64,000 bases of DNA from NCBI RefSeq assembly GCF_014652795.1, contig NZ_BMZM01000004.1:186001-250000 (forward strand). The letters run 5' to 3'. This DNA comes from Kushneria pakistanensis (GTDB lineage Bacteria > Pseudomonadota > Gammaproteobacteria > Pseudomonadales > Halomonadaceae). Under the pieces are notes generated by a model. It ran no database searches, was not told where the DNA came from, and worked only from the letters and a program-made list of their open reading frames with translations. The first letter of the stretch is position 1. The number at the start of each line of letters is the position of its first letter. The translations under genes and the position numbers were made by a program. Below are positions 10,278 through 19,639 of this stretch, one piece after another.

Positions 10278-11396
10278 ATGACGGATCATCCTTCATCCCA
10301 TGATAAAAACGATCAGGGCGTGGATCTTGGCGCCCTGCGTGATCGTATCGATACGCTGGACCAGGAGATTCTTGGTCTGATCAGCGAGCGTGCTTCCTGC
10401 GCCCAGCAGGTCGCGCATGTGAAGCTTGCCGAAGACCCCGAGGCGCTGTTTTATCGCCCAGAGCGTGAAGCTCAGGTGCTCAAGCGCATCATGGCTCTCA
10501 ATGAAGGGCCGTTGCCGGGTGAGGAGATGGCGCGCCTTTTCCGCGAGATCATGTCAGCCTGTCTGGCGCTGGAAAAGCCGGTACGTGCGGCCTATCTCGG
10601 TCCGGAAGGGACCTTCACCCAGCAGGCTGCGCTCAAGCACTTTGGCGATAGCGCGGTCTGTACGCCGCTGCCCGCCATTGATGAGGTCTTTCGCGAAGTC
10701 GAGGCGGGCGCTGCCAACTATGGTGTGGTTCCGGTCGAAAACTCGACGGAAGGCGTGGTCAACCATACGCTTGACTCCTTCATGGATACGTCGCTGCGTA
10801 TCTGCGGCGAAGTCGTGCTGCGCATCCATCACCATCTGCTGGTTGGCAGCAATACTCGAAGGGACAAGGTGTCGCGCATCTATTCCCATTCGCAGTCGCT
10901 GGCGCAGTGTCGCAAGTGGCTGGATGCGCACTACCCGCATGCCGAGCGTGTGGCCGTATCGTCCAATGCCGAAGCAGCCCGTCGGGTCAAGAGCGAGTGG
11001 CACACCGCCGCGATTGCCGGTGATATGGCTGCACGGCTTTACGGTCTTGAGCACCTCGAAGAAAAGATCGAGGACATGCCGGATAACTCAACGCGCTTTT
11101 TGATCATTGGCAATCATGATGTACCGCCCAGTGGTGAAGACAAGACGTCACTGGTGGCTTCGATGCGCAACCAGCCCGGCGCTCTGCATGATCTGCTGGA
11201 GCCTTTCCATCGTCATCATGTCGACATGACGCGTCTGGAAAGCCGGCCCTCGCGTCACGGTCTCTGGAACTATGTCTTCTTCATTGACTTCAAGGGTCAT
11301 CAGGAGGAGCCGCGGGTTCAGGCTGCACTGGAAGAAGTGCGACTGCGTGCCGCTGATGTCCGGGTGCTGGGGTCCTATCCGGTGGGTGTGCTTTGA
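10278..11396 (+). CDS. pheA: Bifunctional chorismate mutase / prephenate dehydratase (P-protein)
   Basis: Cytoplasmic enzyme that converts chorismate to prephenate and then to phenylpyruvate for phenylalanine synthesis. It has 372 residues in three parts: an AroQ-type chorismate mutase (about 18-100, with DQEILGLISER), a prephenate dehydratase domain starting RAAYLGPEGTFTQQAA and containing the catalytic NSTEG, and a C-terminal ACT domain. The ACT block ESRPSRHGLWNYVFF is the phenylalanine-binding feedback site. Its TGA overlaps the TTG start of the next gene. Confidence 0.96.
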   Translation: MTDHPSSHDKNDQGVDLGALRDRIDTLDQEILGLISERASCAQQVAHVKLAEDPEALFYRPEREAQVLKRIMALNEGPLPGEEMARLFREIMSACLALEKPVRAAYLGPEGTFTQQAALKHFGDSAVCTPLPAIDEVFREVEAGAANYGVVPVENSTEGVVNHTLDSFMDTSLRICGEVVLRIHHHLLVGSNTRRDKVSRIYSHSQSLAQCRKWLDAHYPHAERVAVSSNAEAARRVKSEWHTAAIAGDMAARLYGLEHLEEKIEDMPDNSTRFLIIGNHDVPPSGEDKTSLVASMRNQPGALHDLLEPFHRHHVDMTRLESRPSRHGLWNYVFFIDFKGHQEEPRVQAALEEVRLRAADVRVLGSYPVGVL

Positions 11397-13642
11397 GCGA
11401 GCAGGACATTTCGAATACACCGTCCGTGTTGTCAGATGAGTCCGGCATTCTGGTGATTGGTCTGGGACTGATCGGCGGTTCACTACTGGCGGCGCTGCGC
11501 GATGCCGGCTATGCGGGGCGCCGCTATGGCGTCGATCTCAACCCTCATGAGGTGACGCTGGGTCGGCGTATGGGGCTGATCGATGATGGTGGTTCGGATC
11601 TGGCGGCATTTTTACCCCATGTCTCGCTGGTGGTGCTGGCCGTGCCGGTTATGGCCATCGCACCGGTCATGGCGCAGCTAAGCCAGTTGCGCCGTCATGG
11701 GCAGGTCATGACCGATGTCGGCAGCACCAAATCGGCCATTCGCGATCAGATTCGGTCGGCTCTGGGTCGGGTGCCGAGCTGGCTGGTGCTGGGTCATCCC
11801 ATTGCCGGTGCGGAAAAAAGTGGCGTCGAGGCGGCCAACCCGACGCTTTATCAACATCATCGCGTCATTCTTACACCCGAAACTGATACCGACCCGCAGG
11901 CACTACAGCGGGTTGAAAGCCTGTGGTACACCTGTGGCGCGCATATCGAGTGCCTGACGGTTGAGCGTCACGATGAGGTGCTGGCACGTACCAGCCATCT
12001 GCCGCATCTGCTGGCCTTTTCGCTGGTCGATACGCTGGCACGTCAGGATGATCGGCTGGATATCTTTCGCTACGCCGCTGGCGGCTTTCGTGATTTTACC
12101 CGCATTGCCGGCAGTGACCCGGTCATGTGGCGGGATATCTATCTGGCCAATCGGGACGCCGTCCTTGAGGCGCTTTCAGAGTTCGAAGCCGGGGTCAGCG
12201 AGCTTCGTACTGCCGTGGCGGGTGGTGACGGGGATGCCATGCTGGGCATCTTTTCTCGCGCCAGCCACGCGCGACATTATTTCGACAGATTACTCAGCCA
12301 GAAGAGCTATCAGGTCATGGAAACCAGAAACGTTGTGTACCGCGCAAGCGCTGGCGGACAGGTCAGGGGCAACATCCGCGTGCCCGGCGACAAATCGATG
12401 TCGCATCGCTCCATCATGCTGGGCGCGCTGGCCGAGGGTGTGACCACCGTAGAGGGATTTCTCGAAGGTGAGGATAGTCTGGCCACACTGCAGGCCTTTC
12501 GTGAAATGGGCGTGGCGATCGAAGGCCCTCAGGCTGGCCGCGTGGTCATTCATGGCGTCGGTCTTCACGGACTCAAACAGCCGAAGGGACCACTTTATCT
12601 GGGCAATTCCGGTACCAGCATGCGCCTGTTTGCAGGTTTGATGGCTGGCCAGAACTTTGACGTTACCCTGACAGGGGACGCCTCACTCAATCGTCGTCCG
12701 ATGGGACGGGTGGCCGACCCGCTTCGCCTGATGGGCGCCGTCATTGATACCGGTGAAGGTGGCCGGCCGCCGTTGAGCGTGCGCGGCGGGCAAAAGCTTG
12801 CCGGGATTGATTATGACCTTCCCATGGCCAGTGCACAGGTCAAGTCGTGCCTGCTGCTGGCCGGCATGTATGCCGAAGGGGACACCCGGGTGCGCGAGCC
12901 TGCACCGACACGGGATCATACCGAGCGCATGCTGACCGCCTTTGGTTATCCGGTAAACCGTACCGAGGACGTCGCTCATATTCAGGGTGGCGGTGGCCTC
13001 AAGGGCGGCTTCGTTGATGTGCCGGCAGATATCTCTTCTGCGGCCTTCTTCCTGGTCGCTGCGTCCATTACGCCCGGCGCAAACCTGACCCTGCAGCATG
13101 TCGGTATTAACCCGACACGGATTGGCGTGATCAACATTCTTCGCGAAATGGGCGCTGATATCGAGCTGCTCAATGAGCGGGAAGTCAGCGGTGAGCCGGT
13201 CGCCGATCTGCGCGTGCGTCACGCCGAGCTGCACGGGATTGATATCCCGGTAGATCAGGTGCCGCTGGCCATTGATGAGTTTCCGGTACTCTTTATTGCA
13301 GCTGCCAATGCGCGCGGTACCACACGTCTGCGCGATGCGCTCGAACTGCGCGTCAAGGAGTCCGACCGCATCAAGGCCATGGCCGATGGGCTGGAGGTGC
13401 TGGGTGTGATCAACACCGTGGTAGAAGACGGTATCGACATCGTGGGTGGTCGCTACCAGGGTGGCGAGGTTGAAAGTCTCGGCGATCATCGTATTGCCAT
13501 GGCCTTTGCGGTCGCTGCGCTGCGCGCCGAGGGTGATATCACCATTCGTGACTGTGCCAACGTGGCAACATCATTTCCCAACTTTCCTGCGCTGGCCGGC
13601 GAGGTGGGTATGCAGATCGAGGTTGTTTCGGAGGGCGCATGA
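11393..13642 (+). CDS. tyrA/aroA: Fused prephenate dehydrogenase / 5-enolpyruvylshikimate-3-phosphate synthase
   Basis: One 749-residue polypeptide joins two aromatic-pathway enzymes. Residues about 15-300 are an NAD(P)-dependent prephenate dehydrogenase: Rossmann motif [15 protein letters not shown], then the conserved [14 protein letters not shown] block. From about residue 320 follows EPSP synthase, with [19 protein letters not shown] and the late catalytic block [10 protein letters not shown]. The start is TTG 11393, overlapping the pheA stop; no better ATG lies near. This fusion is known in Pseudomonas and Halomonadaceae. The hisC2 aminotransferase gene that sits between pheA and tyrA in Pseudomonas is absent. 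The final A of the stop region overlaps the cmk ATG. Confidence 0.95.
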   Translation: MSEQDISNTPSVLSDESGILVIGLGLIGGSLLAALRDAGYAGRRYGVDLNPHEVTLGRRMGLIDDGGSDLAAFLPHVSLVVLAVPVMAIAPVMAQLSQLRRHGQVMTDVGSTKSAIRDQIRSALGRVPSWLVLGHPIAGAEKSGVEAANPTLYQHHRVILTPETDTDPQALQRVESLWYTCGAHIECLTVERHDEVLARTSHLPHLLAFSLVDTLARQDDRLDIFRYAAGGFRDFTRIAGSDPVMWRDIYLANRDAVLEALSEFEAGVSELRTAVAGGDGDAMLGIFSRASHARHYFDRLLSQKSYQVMETRNVVYRASAGGQVRGNIRVPGDKSMSHRSIMLGALAEGVTTVEGFLEGEDSLATLQAFREMGVAIEGPQAGRVVIHGVGLHGLKQPKGPLYLGNSGTSMRLFAGLMAGQNFDVTLTGDASLNRRPMGRVADPLRLMGAVIDTGEGGRPPLSVRGGQKLAGIDYDLPMASAQVKSCLLLAGMYAEGDTRVREPAPTRDHTERMLTAFGYPVNRTEDVAHIQGGGGLKGGFVDVPADISSAAFFLVAASITPGANLTLQHVGINPTRIGVINILREMGADIELLNEREVSGEPVADLRVRHAELHGIDIPVDQVPLAIDEFPVLFIAAANARGTTRLRDALELRVKESDRIKAMADGLEVLGVINTVVEDGIDIVGGRYQGGEVESLGDHRIAMAFAVAALRAEGDITIRDCANVATSFPNFPALAGEVGMQIEVVSEGA

Positions 13643-14334
13643 GTCAGCAGACAGATACACCGGTAATCGCCATTGACGGGCCGGGTGGGGCAGGCAAGGG
13701 CACCATCAGCCGGCTGGTCGCACAGGACCTGGGCTGGCATCTGCTGGACTCGGGTGCGCTGTATCGTCTGACGGCGCTGGCCGCCATGCGTCGTGATATC
13801 GCCATGACCGATGAGGCGGCGCTTGAATCAGTGGCGCGCGAGCTGGATGTCACCTTCATCAGCGAGGGTGAGCATACGCGCATCATGCTGGAAGGCGAGG
13901 ATGTCAGCGCTGACATTCGCAATGAGCATGTGGGCGGTTGTGCCTCTCGGGTAGCGGCCATTGGCAGTGTGCGTGAGGCGCTGCTGGCACGTCAGCGTGA
14001 GTTCGCCAAAATGCCGGGGCTGGTAGCCGATGGCCGGGACATGGGCACCGTGGTATTTCCTGATGCGCCGCTCAAGATATTTCTGACCGCCAGTGCCGAG
14101 GAACGAGCAAGAAGACGACATGATCAGTTGCGAGAGGCCGGGCAACATGCTAGCCTTTCGAGCCTTTTAAAGGAGATAGAGGCTCGGGACGCGCGTGACA
14201 TGCAGAGAACGGTAGCGCCATTAAGGCCTGCCGAGGATGCCGTCACCATTGACACGACCGAGCTTTCGATCCCGGATGTCGTGGCACACATTGAAGCACT
14301 TCTCTCCCTGCGTGGTTTGAAAAGCCCGCAATGA
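13639..14334 (+). CDS. cmk: Cytidylate kinase
   Basis: Phosphorylates CMP and dCMP with ATP. It has 231 residues, within the family range. The P-loop is [13 protein letters not shown] at the N-terminus, and the NMP-binding and lid regions ([19 protein letters not shown] and the [10 protein letters not shown] segment) are intact. The start overlaps the stop of tyrA/aroA by four bases (ATGA), so translation is coupled. It precedes rpsA as in most gammaproteobacteria. Confidence 0.97.
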   Translation: MSQQTDTPVIAIDGPGGAGKGTISRLVAQDLGWHLLDSGALYRLTALAAMRRDIAMTDEAALESVARELDVTFISEGEHTRIMLEGEDVSADIRNEHVGGCASRVAAIGSVREALLARQREFAKMPGLVADGRDMGTVVFPDAPLKIFLTASAEERARRRHDQLREAGQHASLSSLLKEIEARDARDMQRTVAPLRPAEDAVTIDTTELSIPDVVAHIEALLSLRGLKSPQ

Positions 14335-14473
14335 GCGCCTGAATTTCCGGAGGCCCCGGCAAGACGTCATGGGGTGGCAGCGGTCAACATCTGTAAACCC
14401 TGCCACGTCTAACCAGCGTTAACGTCCCCGGGGAGTTTGTCATTGGCCCGCGCTTGTTGGTGGCGTGGAGAAT

Positions 14474-14499
14474 GCAACCGTCCTGGTTGCTTTTTGTTG
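14474..14499 (+). terminator. Hairpin with T-run between cmk and rpsA
   Basis: GCAACC (14474-14479), loop GTCCT, GGTTGC (14485-14490), then TTTTTGTTG. It has the form of an intrinsic terminator or attenuator and ends only about 20 bases before the rpsA ATG. It could end the upstream operon or regulate rpsA. Confidence 0.6.
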
Positions 14500-14516
14500 A
14501 TCACTATAGGAATACC

Positions 14517-16193
14517 ATGAGCGAAAGCTTTGCAGAACTGTTTGAACAGTCTCTTCAGGACATCAACATGGAACCCGGTGCCATTGTCATGGCTACCGTG
14601 GTGGACATTGAAGGTGACTGGATCACTGTTAACGCCGGACTGAAATCCGAAGGGCAGATCCCTGCGGCACAGTTTCGTAGCGATAACGGTGAACTGACCA
14701 TCAGTGTCGGCGATGAAGTCAAGGTTGCGCTGGAAGCCGTTGAAGACGGTTTCGGTGAGACGCGCCTGTCTCGCGAAAAGGCCAAGCGTGCCGAAGCCTG
14801 GAAGGAACTGGAAGCAGCCTTCGAGGAAAACGAAGTCGTCAAGGGCGTGATCAACGGAAAGGTCAAGGGCGGTTTCACCGTCGATGTCAATTCCATCCGT
14901 GCCTTCCTCCCGGGCTCGCTCGTCGATGTCCGTCCGGTTCGCGACACTGCGCACCTGGAGAACAAGGAACTCGACTTCAAGGTCATCAAGCTTGATGCGA
15001 AGCGCAACAACGTTGTTGTTTCCCGTCGCGCCGTGCTTGAAGCCGAAAACAGTGCCGAGCGTGAAGCGCTGCTCGCGACACTGCAGGAAGGCCAGCAGAT
15101 CAACGGTATCGTCAAGAACCTGACTGACTACGGCGCCTTCGTTGATCTGGGCGGCGTTGATGGCCTGCTCCACATCACTGACATGGCCTGGAAGCGTATC
15201 AAGCATCCGAGCGAAATCGTGGCCGTGGGCGACGAGATCAATGTCAAGGTGCTGAAGTTTGACCGTGAGCGCAACCGCGTATCGCTGGGTCTGAAGCAGC
15301 TGGGCGAAGATCCGTGGGTCAACATCAAGAACCGTTACCCCGAAGGCACCAAGGTCAACGCTCGCGTGACCAACCTGACCGACTACGGCTGCTTTGCCGA
15401 GCTGGAAGAAGGTGTTGAAGGTCTGGTTCACGTTTCTGAAATGGACTGGACCAACAAGAACATTCATCCCTCCAAGGTTGTTCAGGTCGGTGATGATGTT
15501 GAAGTCATGGTGCTGGATATCGACGAAGAACGTCGTCGTATCTCGCTGGGCATCAAGCAGTGCACCTCCAATCCGTGGGAAGACTTCAGCTCGCGCTTTG
15601 CCAAGGGCGATCGTGTCTCCGGTACCATCAAGTCCATCACTGACTTTGGTATCTTCATCGGTCTGGACGGCAGCATCGACGGTCTGGTGCACCTCTCCGA
15701 CATCTCCTGGAACGAAACCGGTGAAGAAGCTGTTCGCCGCTATCGCAAGGGTGAAGAAGCAGAGGCTGTCATCCTGTCGATCGATCCGGAACGTGAGCGC
15801 ATCTCGCTGGGTATCAAGCAGCTTGAAAGCGATCCGATGTCCGAGTACCTGGCTGTCAATGACAAGGGCGCCCTCGTGTCCGGCCGTGTCACTGAAGTTG
15901 ATGCCCGTGAAGCCTATGTAGAACTGGCCACTGACGTTATCGCCGTACTCAAGGCTTCCGAGATCAGCGCTGATCGCGTTGAAGACGCCCGTACCGTGAT
16001 CAACGAAGGCGATAGCGTCGAAGCACGTATCGTGGGCGTTGACCGCAAGAATCGCGTCATCAACCTGTCCATCCGCGCCAAGGATCAGGACGAAACACGT
16101 CAGAACATGCGCAACATGCGTGAGCAGGAGGCCGATACTTCCGGCCCGACCACTATCGGTGACCTGATCAAGCAGCAGATGAATCAGGACTGA
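14517..16193 (+). CDS. rpsA: 30S ribosomal protein S1
   Basis: Largest small-subunit protein; it binds mRNA leaders and helps initiation on structured messages. The 558 residues match E. coli S1 (557). Six S1/OB-fold repeats can be followed, with repeated blocks such as [21 protein letters not shown] and [20 protein letters not shown], and the N-terminal ribosome-binding segment [10 protein letters not shown] is conserved. The frame is open back to 14454, but ATG 14517 with AGGA upstream gives the family start [12 protein letters not shown] 182-base gap separates it from cmk and holds a hairpin with a T-run. Confidence 0.98.
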   Translation: MSESFAELFEQSLQDINMEPGAIVMATVVDIEGDWITVNAGLKSEGQIPAAQFRSDNGELTISVGDEVKVALEAVEDGFGETRLSREKAKRAEAWKELEAAFEENEVVKGVINGKVKGGFTVDVNSIRAFLPGSLVDVRPVRDTAHLENKELDFKVIKLDAKRNNVVVSRRAVLEAENSAEREALLATLQEGQQINGIVKNLTDYGAFVDLGGVDGLLHITDMAWKRIKHPSEIVAVGDEINVKVLKFDRERNRVSLGLKQLGEDPWVNIKNRYPEGTKVNARVTNLTDYGCFAELEEGVEGLVHVSEMDWTNKNIHPSKVVQVGDDVEVMVLDIDEERRRISLGIKQCTSNPWEDFSSRFAKGDRVSGTIKSITDFGIFIGLDGSIDGLVHLSDISWNETGEEAVRRYRKGEEAEAVILSIDPERERISLGIKQLESDPMSEYLAVNDKGALVSGRVTEVDAREAYVELATDVIAVLKASEISADRVEDARTVINEGDSVEARIVGVDRKNRVINLSIRAKDQDETRQNMRNMREQEADTSGPTTIGDLIKQQMNQD

Positions 16194-16205
16194 TAGCACG
16201 CTGCT

Positions 16206-16327
16206 GGCCATCCATGGATGGCCGCTGATGTGTGTTCAGACACATGAATGACATTGTCGCCAGCAGGGCACATTCTGCTGGCGGCAACGTTGAAATCACG
16301 GATTTAATCGCCCCTGGTTACCCAGGG
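16206..16327 (+). other. Four consecutive hairpins between rpsA and the L36 paralogue
   Basis: Four stems follow one another: an 18-base perfect palindrome GGCCATCCATGGATGGCC (16206-16223); ATGTGT/ACACAT (16228-16245); GCCAGCAG/CTGCTGGC (16259-16282); and CCCTGG/CCAGGG (16312-16327), which abuts the ribosome binding site GGAGGT. None is followed by a T-run, so they look like mRNA structure rather than terminators. Confidence 0.5.
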
Positions 16328-16340
16328 AGACGGAGGTAGC

Positions 16341-16484
16341 ATGCAGGTCGTCAGCTCACTCAAGTCAGCCAAGACTCGCCACAAGGATTGTCAGGTCGTC
16401 AAGCGCCGCGGTCGCGTTTACGTTATCTGCAAGACCAACCCGCGTTTCAAGGCTGTTCAGGGCCGTCCGAAGCCCAAGCGTTAA
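16341..16484 (+). CDS. ykgO: Ribosomal protein L36 paralogue, zinc-independent type (YkgO-like)
   Basis: A 47-residue basic protein starting [18 protein letters not shown] and ending in [14 protein letters not shown]. It closely resembles the second form of L36 in E. coli (YkgO). The standard zinc-ribbon form has four ligands; here only two cysteines remain (Cys17 and Cys30), which is the C-minus form thought to replace the zinc form when zinc is scarce. A strong GGAGGT precedes ATG 16341. It is followed by an excellent terminator. No Zur-like palindrome was seen upstream. It lies downstream of rpsA rather than beside the usual L31 paralogue. Confidence 0.93.
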   Translation: MQVVSSLKSAKTRHKDCQVVKRRGRVYVICKTNPRFKAVQGRPKPKR

Positions 16485-16522
16485 TGCCACAGGCATGATC
16501 GAATACCCCCGGGTATCGACGC

Positions 16523-16557
16523 AAAAGGACCCCAATGGTGCATTGGGGTCCTTTTTT
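16523..16557 (+). terminator. Intrinsic terminator of the L36 paralogue
   Basis: Perfect stem of 15 pairs, AAAAGGACCCCAATG (16523-16537) with its complement (16541-16555), loop GTG, then more T. The leading A-run would let it act on both strands. Confidence 0.95.
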
Positions 16558-16596
16558 ATGTTTGATGGATATGCTCAGCCATCATGAGCATCCATT

Positions 16597-16625
16597 AAAA
16601 GGCCCATCCTTTGGATGGGCCTTTT
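16597..16625 (-). terminator. Intrinsic terminator of the aldo/keto reductase gene
   Basis: Perfect 13-pair stem AAAAGGCCCATCC / GGATGGGCCTTTT (16597-16609 and 16613-16625) with a three-base loop. It lies just after the minus-strand stop at 16654 and has A and T runs on both sides. Confidence 0.9.
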
Positions 16626-16653
16626 CGCTTTCATGCAGCGTTCGTGCAAACCA

Positions 16654-17733
16654 TCAACGCTGATCGTCGCGATTTTCGATGGTCTTGCGATAGTTGTCGA
16701 TAAAGGGCTTTTCTGCCTTGTCGATACGATCCATGCCGGCCACGACCCGATGCCAGTACGGATACTGGGGCGCTGGACGCGTGGCTGCTTCAATACGATC
16801 GATATCTTCCTGATCCAGTGTCATCTCAGCGGCTGCCAGATCATCCTTGAGATGATCTTCATTGCGTGCGCCGATAATCAGGGAAGTCACGCCCGGGCGG
16901 TCCTTGAGCCATGCCAGGCAGGTGCGAGGAATCGAAGCATCATGCTTTTCGCCGATCTCGGCCAGAAGCTCGATGATGTCGTAGGCGCGCTCCATGTCAT
17001 GGATATAGGGCTCCGGCCAGCCATTACCCTGACGCGTACCTTCCGGCGCCTTCTGACCGCGACGCAGCTTGCCGTTGAAGACACCTTCTCCCAGTGGACC
17101 CCAGACCAGAGTGCCCACGTTCTGATCGATGGCAAGCGGCATCAATTCGTATTCCGCTTCTCGTGCTTCAGGCGTGTAGTAAATCTGCTGGCTGATCGGC
17201 TGCACAAGATTGTGCAGCTCGGCCTTGCCGATGGTTTTCATCATCTGCCAACCAGTAAAGTTGGACGTACCGTAGTAACGGATCTTGCCGCTTTGTACCA
17301 GATGATCCAGCGCGTAAAGCATCTCTTCGACGGGGGTCACCCCATCCCAGTTATGCATCTGATATAGGTCGATATGATCCGTACCCAACCGCTTGAGGCT
17401 TGCCTCGCAGGCATTGATCAGATGATAGCGCGAGAAACCGCTGTGATTGGGATTGTTGCCCATCGGGCTTCTTGCCTTGCTGGCAAGAATGATCTCGTTG
17501 CGCTTGTCGCCAAGAGCGCGGCCTACCAGCTCTTCGGCCTCACCCATGGAGTAGAGATCTGCCGTGTCGATCAGGTTGACGCCGGCATCGATGGCGATGT
17601 CGAACTGACGCCGTGCGCCTTCAACATCGACACTGGCTGCCTTTTCAAAGCCACCGCCGCCGCCAAAGGGAACGGTGCCCAGAACGATTTCGGATACCAG
17701 CAGGCCGGAGTTGCCAAGCGGACGATATTGCAT
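16654..17733 (-). CDS. Aldo/keto reductase
   Basis: NAD(P)H-dependent oxidoreductase of 359 residues with the aldo/keto reductase barrel. The substrate pocket and catalytic residues are visible: Asp and Tyr in LIDTADLYS, Lys in ILASKARS and His in LYQMHNWD. The C-terminal coenzyme region reads SLIIGARNEDHLKDDL. The Gly-rich stretch PFGGGGGFEKAA near the start is typical of the YajO/Tas-like subfamily. The physiological substrate cannot be inferred. Single gene, bounded by a terminator downstream. The 180 bases upstream hold no recognised element. Confidence 0.9.
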   Translation of the reverse strand: MQYRPLGNSGLLVSEIVLGTVPFGGGGGFEKAASVDVEGARRQFDIAIDAGVNLIDTADLYSMGEAEELVGRALGDKRNEIILASKARSPMGNNPNHSGFSRYHLINACEASLKRLGTDHIDLYQMHNWDGVTPVEEMLYALDHLVQSGKIRYYGTSNFTGWQMMKTIGKAELHNLVQPISQQIYYTPEAREAEYELMPLAIDQNVGTLVWGPLGEGVFNGKLRRGQKAPEGTRQGNGWPEPYIHDMERAYDIIELLAEIGEKHDASIPRTCLAWLKDRPGVTSLIIGARNEDHLKDDLAAAEMTLDQEDIDRIEAATRPAPQYPYWHRVVAGMDRIDKAEKPFIDNYRKTIENRDDQR

Positions 17734-17913
17734 GGTGAAAGCTTCCCTGTTTTCTAAACAAGATCATCAGGTGATTGATCAGGCTATAAGCCTGGCAGAT
17801 CAGATTGGCGCGACAAGCCTGGAATGATTAACCCAGGAGAAACCCTTGAGATAAAGGCGCGCCGCTGGAGAAAGCTGGCAGTTGCGCCTGGCGGGCGTCT
17901 GGAGGCTGTCTCA

Positions 17914-18147
17914 TTATCTGCTGCGGCGCTCGCGTAGCTCGTCAAGCACCAGCGCAAAAAAGCCCCGAATCTCCTGAAGTTTAGGCCTTGCCTCATGGAT
18001 GAGGATATCCATTGATTCGAGTTCGCGCGCCTGGGCCTCTCTTGAAGCAAGCTCGGCTCTGATTTCTTCTATTAAATCAGCAGATTCATTCAACATGGCC
18101 CTGAGCTCGGCCGTTGACATGGTCTCAATGCGATGTTCGATACTCAT
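17914..18147 (-). CDS. Small coiled-coil protein of unknown function
   Basis: A 77-residue, highly charged protein (MSIEHRIETMSTAELRAML at the start) predicted by eye to be largely alpha-helical, with heptad-like spacing of Leu and Ile. No signal peptide or membrane segment. It starts four bases after the stop of the Na/Pi cotransporter gene and has AGGAT upstream of the ATG, so it is very likely the second gene of that operon. The cotransporter lacks the PhoU-like helical tail seen in many relatives. This small helical protein could fill a similar role, but that is speculation. Confidence 0.6.
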   Translation of the reverse strand: MSIEHRIETMSTAELRAMLNESADLIEEIRAELASREAQARELESMDILIHEARPKLQEIRGFFALVLDELRERRSR

Positions 18148-18151
18148 GGCA

Positions 18152-19333
18152 TCATCCTGTCACAGCAGTAATGGCGATTAGCGTCGCAGGCAGCGCAATG
18201 AAAGCGCCCAGCACCCAGGCGGCCGCCAGTGTTTTTCGTTCAGCAGCCAATTGGCCCAGCCGCTGGGCGCCCTTTACAGGCAGCTGCCGTAAAAATGGCA
18301 GACTGCCAATAATGAGCATGGCAAAAAGATTGAAAAACAGATGCACCAGCGCAATTTCCAGCGCCAATATGGCATTTGCACCGCTAATCGCTGTGGCAGC
18401 CAGCAGCGCGGTGAAGGTGGTGCCTATATTGCTGCCTATCGTAAAGGGGTAGATCTGCTTCAGGGTAAAGGTTCCCGAGCCCGCCAGTGGCACCATCAGG
18501 CTGGTGGTGGTCGATGATGATTGCACCAGAAGGGTGACAAGCGCACCCGATGTCACGCCAGTGATTGGCCCGCGCCCTATGGCGTTGTTCATGATGCGTC
18601 TGGCACGTCCGACCATCAGCCCCTTCAGGAGTTTGCCGATATAGCGGATGGCCAGAAAGATCGCCGCTATGCCAAGCGCGATCATTACGATGCCGCCCAG
18701 CACGGTCGGCAGCGTTGATGCCAAGCGCTCCACTGAATCAGTGACGGGGTCTGTCGCCAGACCGATCAGGTTCGCGTTATCGATGGACAGGTCGGCATCG
18801 CCGTAAAACACCACGGCTGCCAGCTCGGCCAGGCGTTCCAGGGGGCTAAAGAGTATCTCCAGTGGGAGGAGAATAACGACCGCCAGGAAGTTGAAAAAGT
18901 CGTGCACGGTAGCCGCAGCAAACGCGCGACGAAATTCGTCCTTGTTGCGTACGTGTCCAAGACTTACCAGCGTATTGGTCATCGTGGTGCCGATATTGGC
19001 GCCCATGACCATGGGCACTGCGATCGACACCGGCAAGCCTCCTGCCACCATGGCAACGATAATGGAAGTCACCGTCGAGGAAGACTGAATCAGTGAGGTG
19101 GCAATAATGCCTACCATCAATCCTACAAAGGGATTGGTGGCAAAGGTGAAAAGCTGTTCTGCATGATCGCCCGTGGCCGTACTAAAGCCGTCGCCGATCA
19201 CCGATACCGCACAAATGAGGCAATAAATCAGCAGAACAAGTGTTAGCCACCGCCTTGAGCGTCCGCCTTGCTGAATATTTTCGTCATCATGATCAGTGGC
19301 CTGGTCGGCCATGCCCTTGGTCGCTTCGGTCAT
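18152..19333 (-). CDS. Na+/phosphate cotransporter family protein (NptA/PNaS type)
   Basis: Inner-membrane symporter of 393 residues. The two inverted half-repeats each carry the diagnostic QSSS motif: ATSLIQSSSTVTSIIVAMV in the first half and TLLVQSSSTTTSLMVPLAG in the second, each followed by a GANIGTT or GSNIGTT block. About eight to ten hydrophobic segments are evident. It ends soon after the last helix, so no C-terminal PhoU domain is present. Phosphate is the usual substrate in the family, but other anions cannot be excluded. It leads a two-gene operon with the small coiled-coil protein. Confidence 0.9.
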   Translation of the reverse strand: MTEATKGMADQATDHDDENIQQGGRSRRWLTLVLLIYCLICAVSVIGDGFSTATGDHAEQLFTFATNPFVGLMVGIIATSLIQSSSTVTSIIVAMVAGGLPVSIAVPMVMGANIGTTMTNTLVSLGHVRNKDEFRRAFAAATVHDFFNFLAVVILLPLEILFSPLERLAELAAVVFYGDADLSIDNANLIGLATDPVTDSVERLASTLPTVLGGIVMIALGIAAIFLAIRYIGKLLKGLMVGRARRIMNNAIGRGPITGVTSGALVTLLVQSSSTTTSLMVPLAGSGTFTLKQIYPFTIGSNIGTTFTALLAATAISGANAILALEIALVHLFFNLFAMLIIGSLPFLRQLPVKGAQRLGQLAAERKTLAAAWVLGAFIALPATLIAITAVTG

Positions 19334-19639
19334 TATCTTTCCCTCGCCAGGAAGTCAGGTATCCTCGTATTTCGATTCAGCCTGATCAGCATGACCGACA
19401 ACCGATGACAGTGGCGTGACGCGCCGGGGTTTTAAACACCTGACCGGCTGACCACTGAATAGCGGTTAGCCGATGAACACCACGGATCATCGCCCGTATC
19501 GAGCGGTACAAACGATTTTTGGATAGCTATCGAATCAACCGCCGACGGGCAGGCAGAAACAACAAGGCGAAAGTGTTCCGGGAGGGATCGCCAGCCCGGG
19601 CATTCAGGCCGGCGATCGTCAGGCAGGCATTGTCAGGGG
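19334..19639. other. Intergenic region between purN and the Na/Pi cotransporter gene
   Basis: About 306 bases with no supported gene. It must hold the promoter for the cotransporter operon and the 3' end of the purMN transcript. One inverted repeat, GATCGCC (19586-19592) with GGCGATC (19611-19617), lies just after purN but lacks a T-run. I see nothing else. Confidence 0.5.

Noticed and set aside
14409-16211. Long open frame on the minus strand opposite rpsA (about 600 codons)
   Set aside because: It is the antisense shadow of S1. The plus strand carries six recognisable S1 repeats; the minus reading has no recognisable family and no supporting context.
19586-19617. Inverted repeat after purN as a terminator
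   Set aside because: The arms are seven bases with a loop of 18 and no T-run on either strand.
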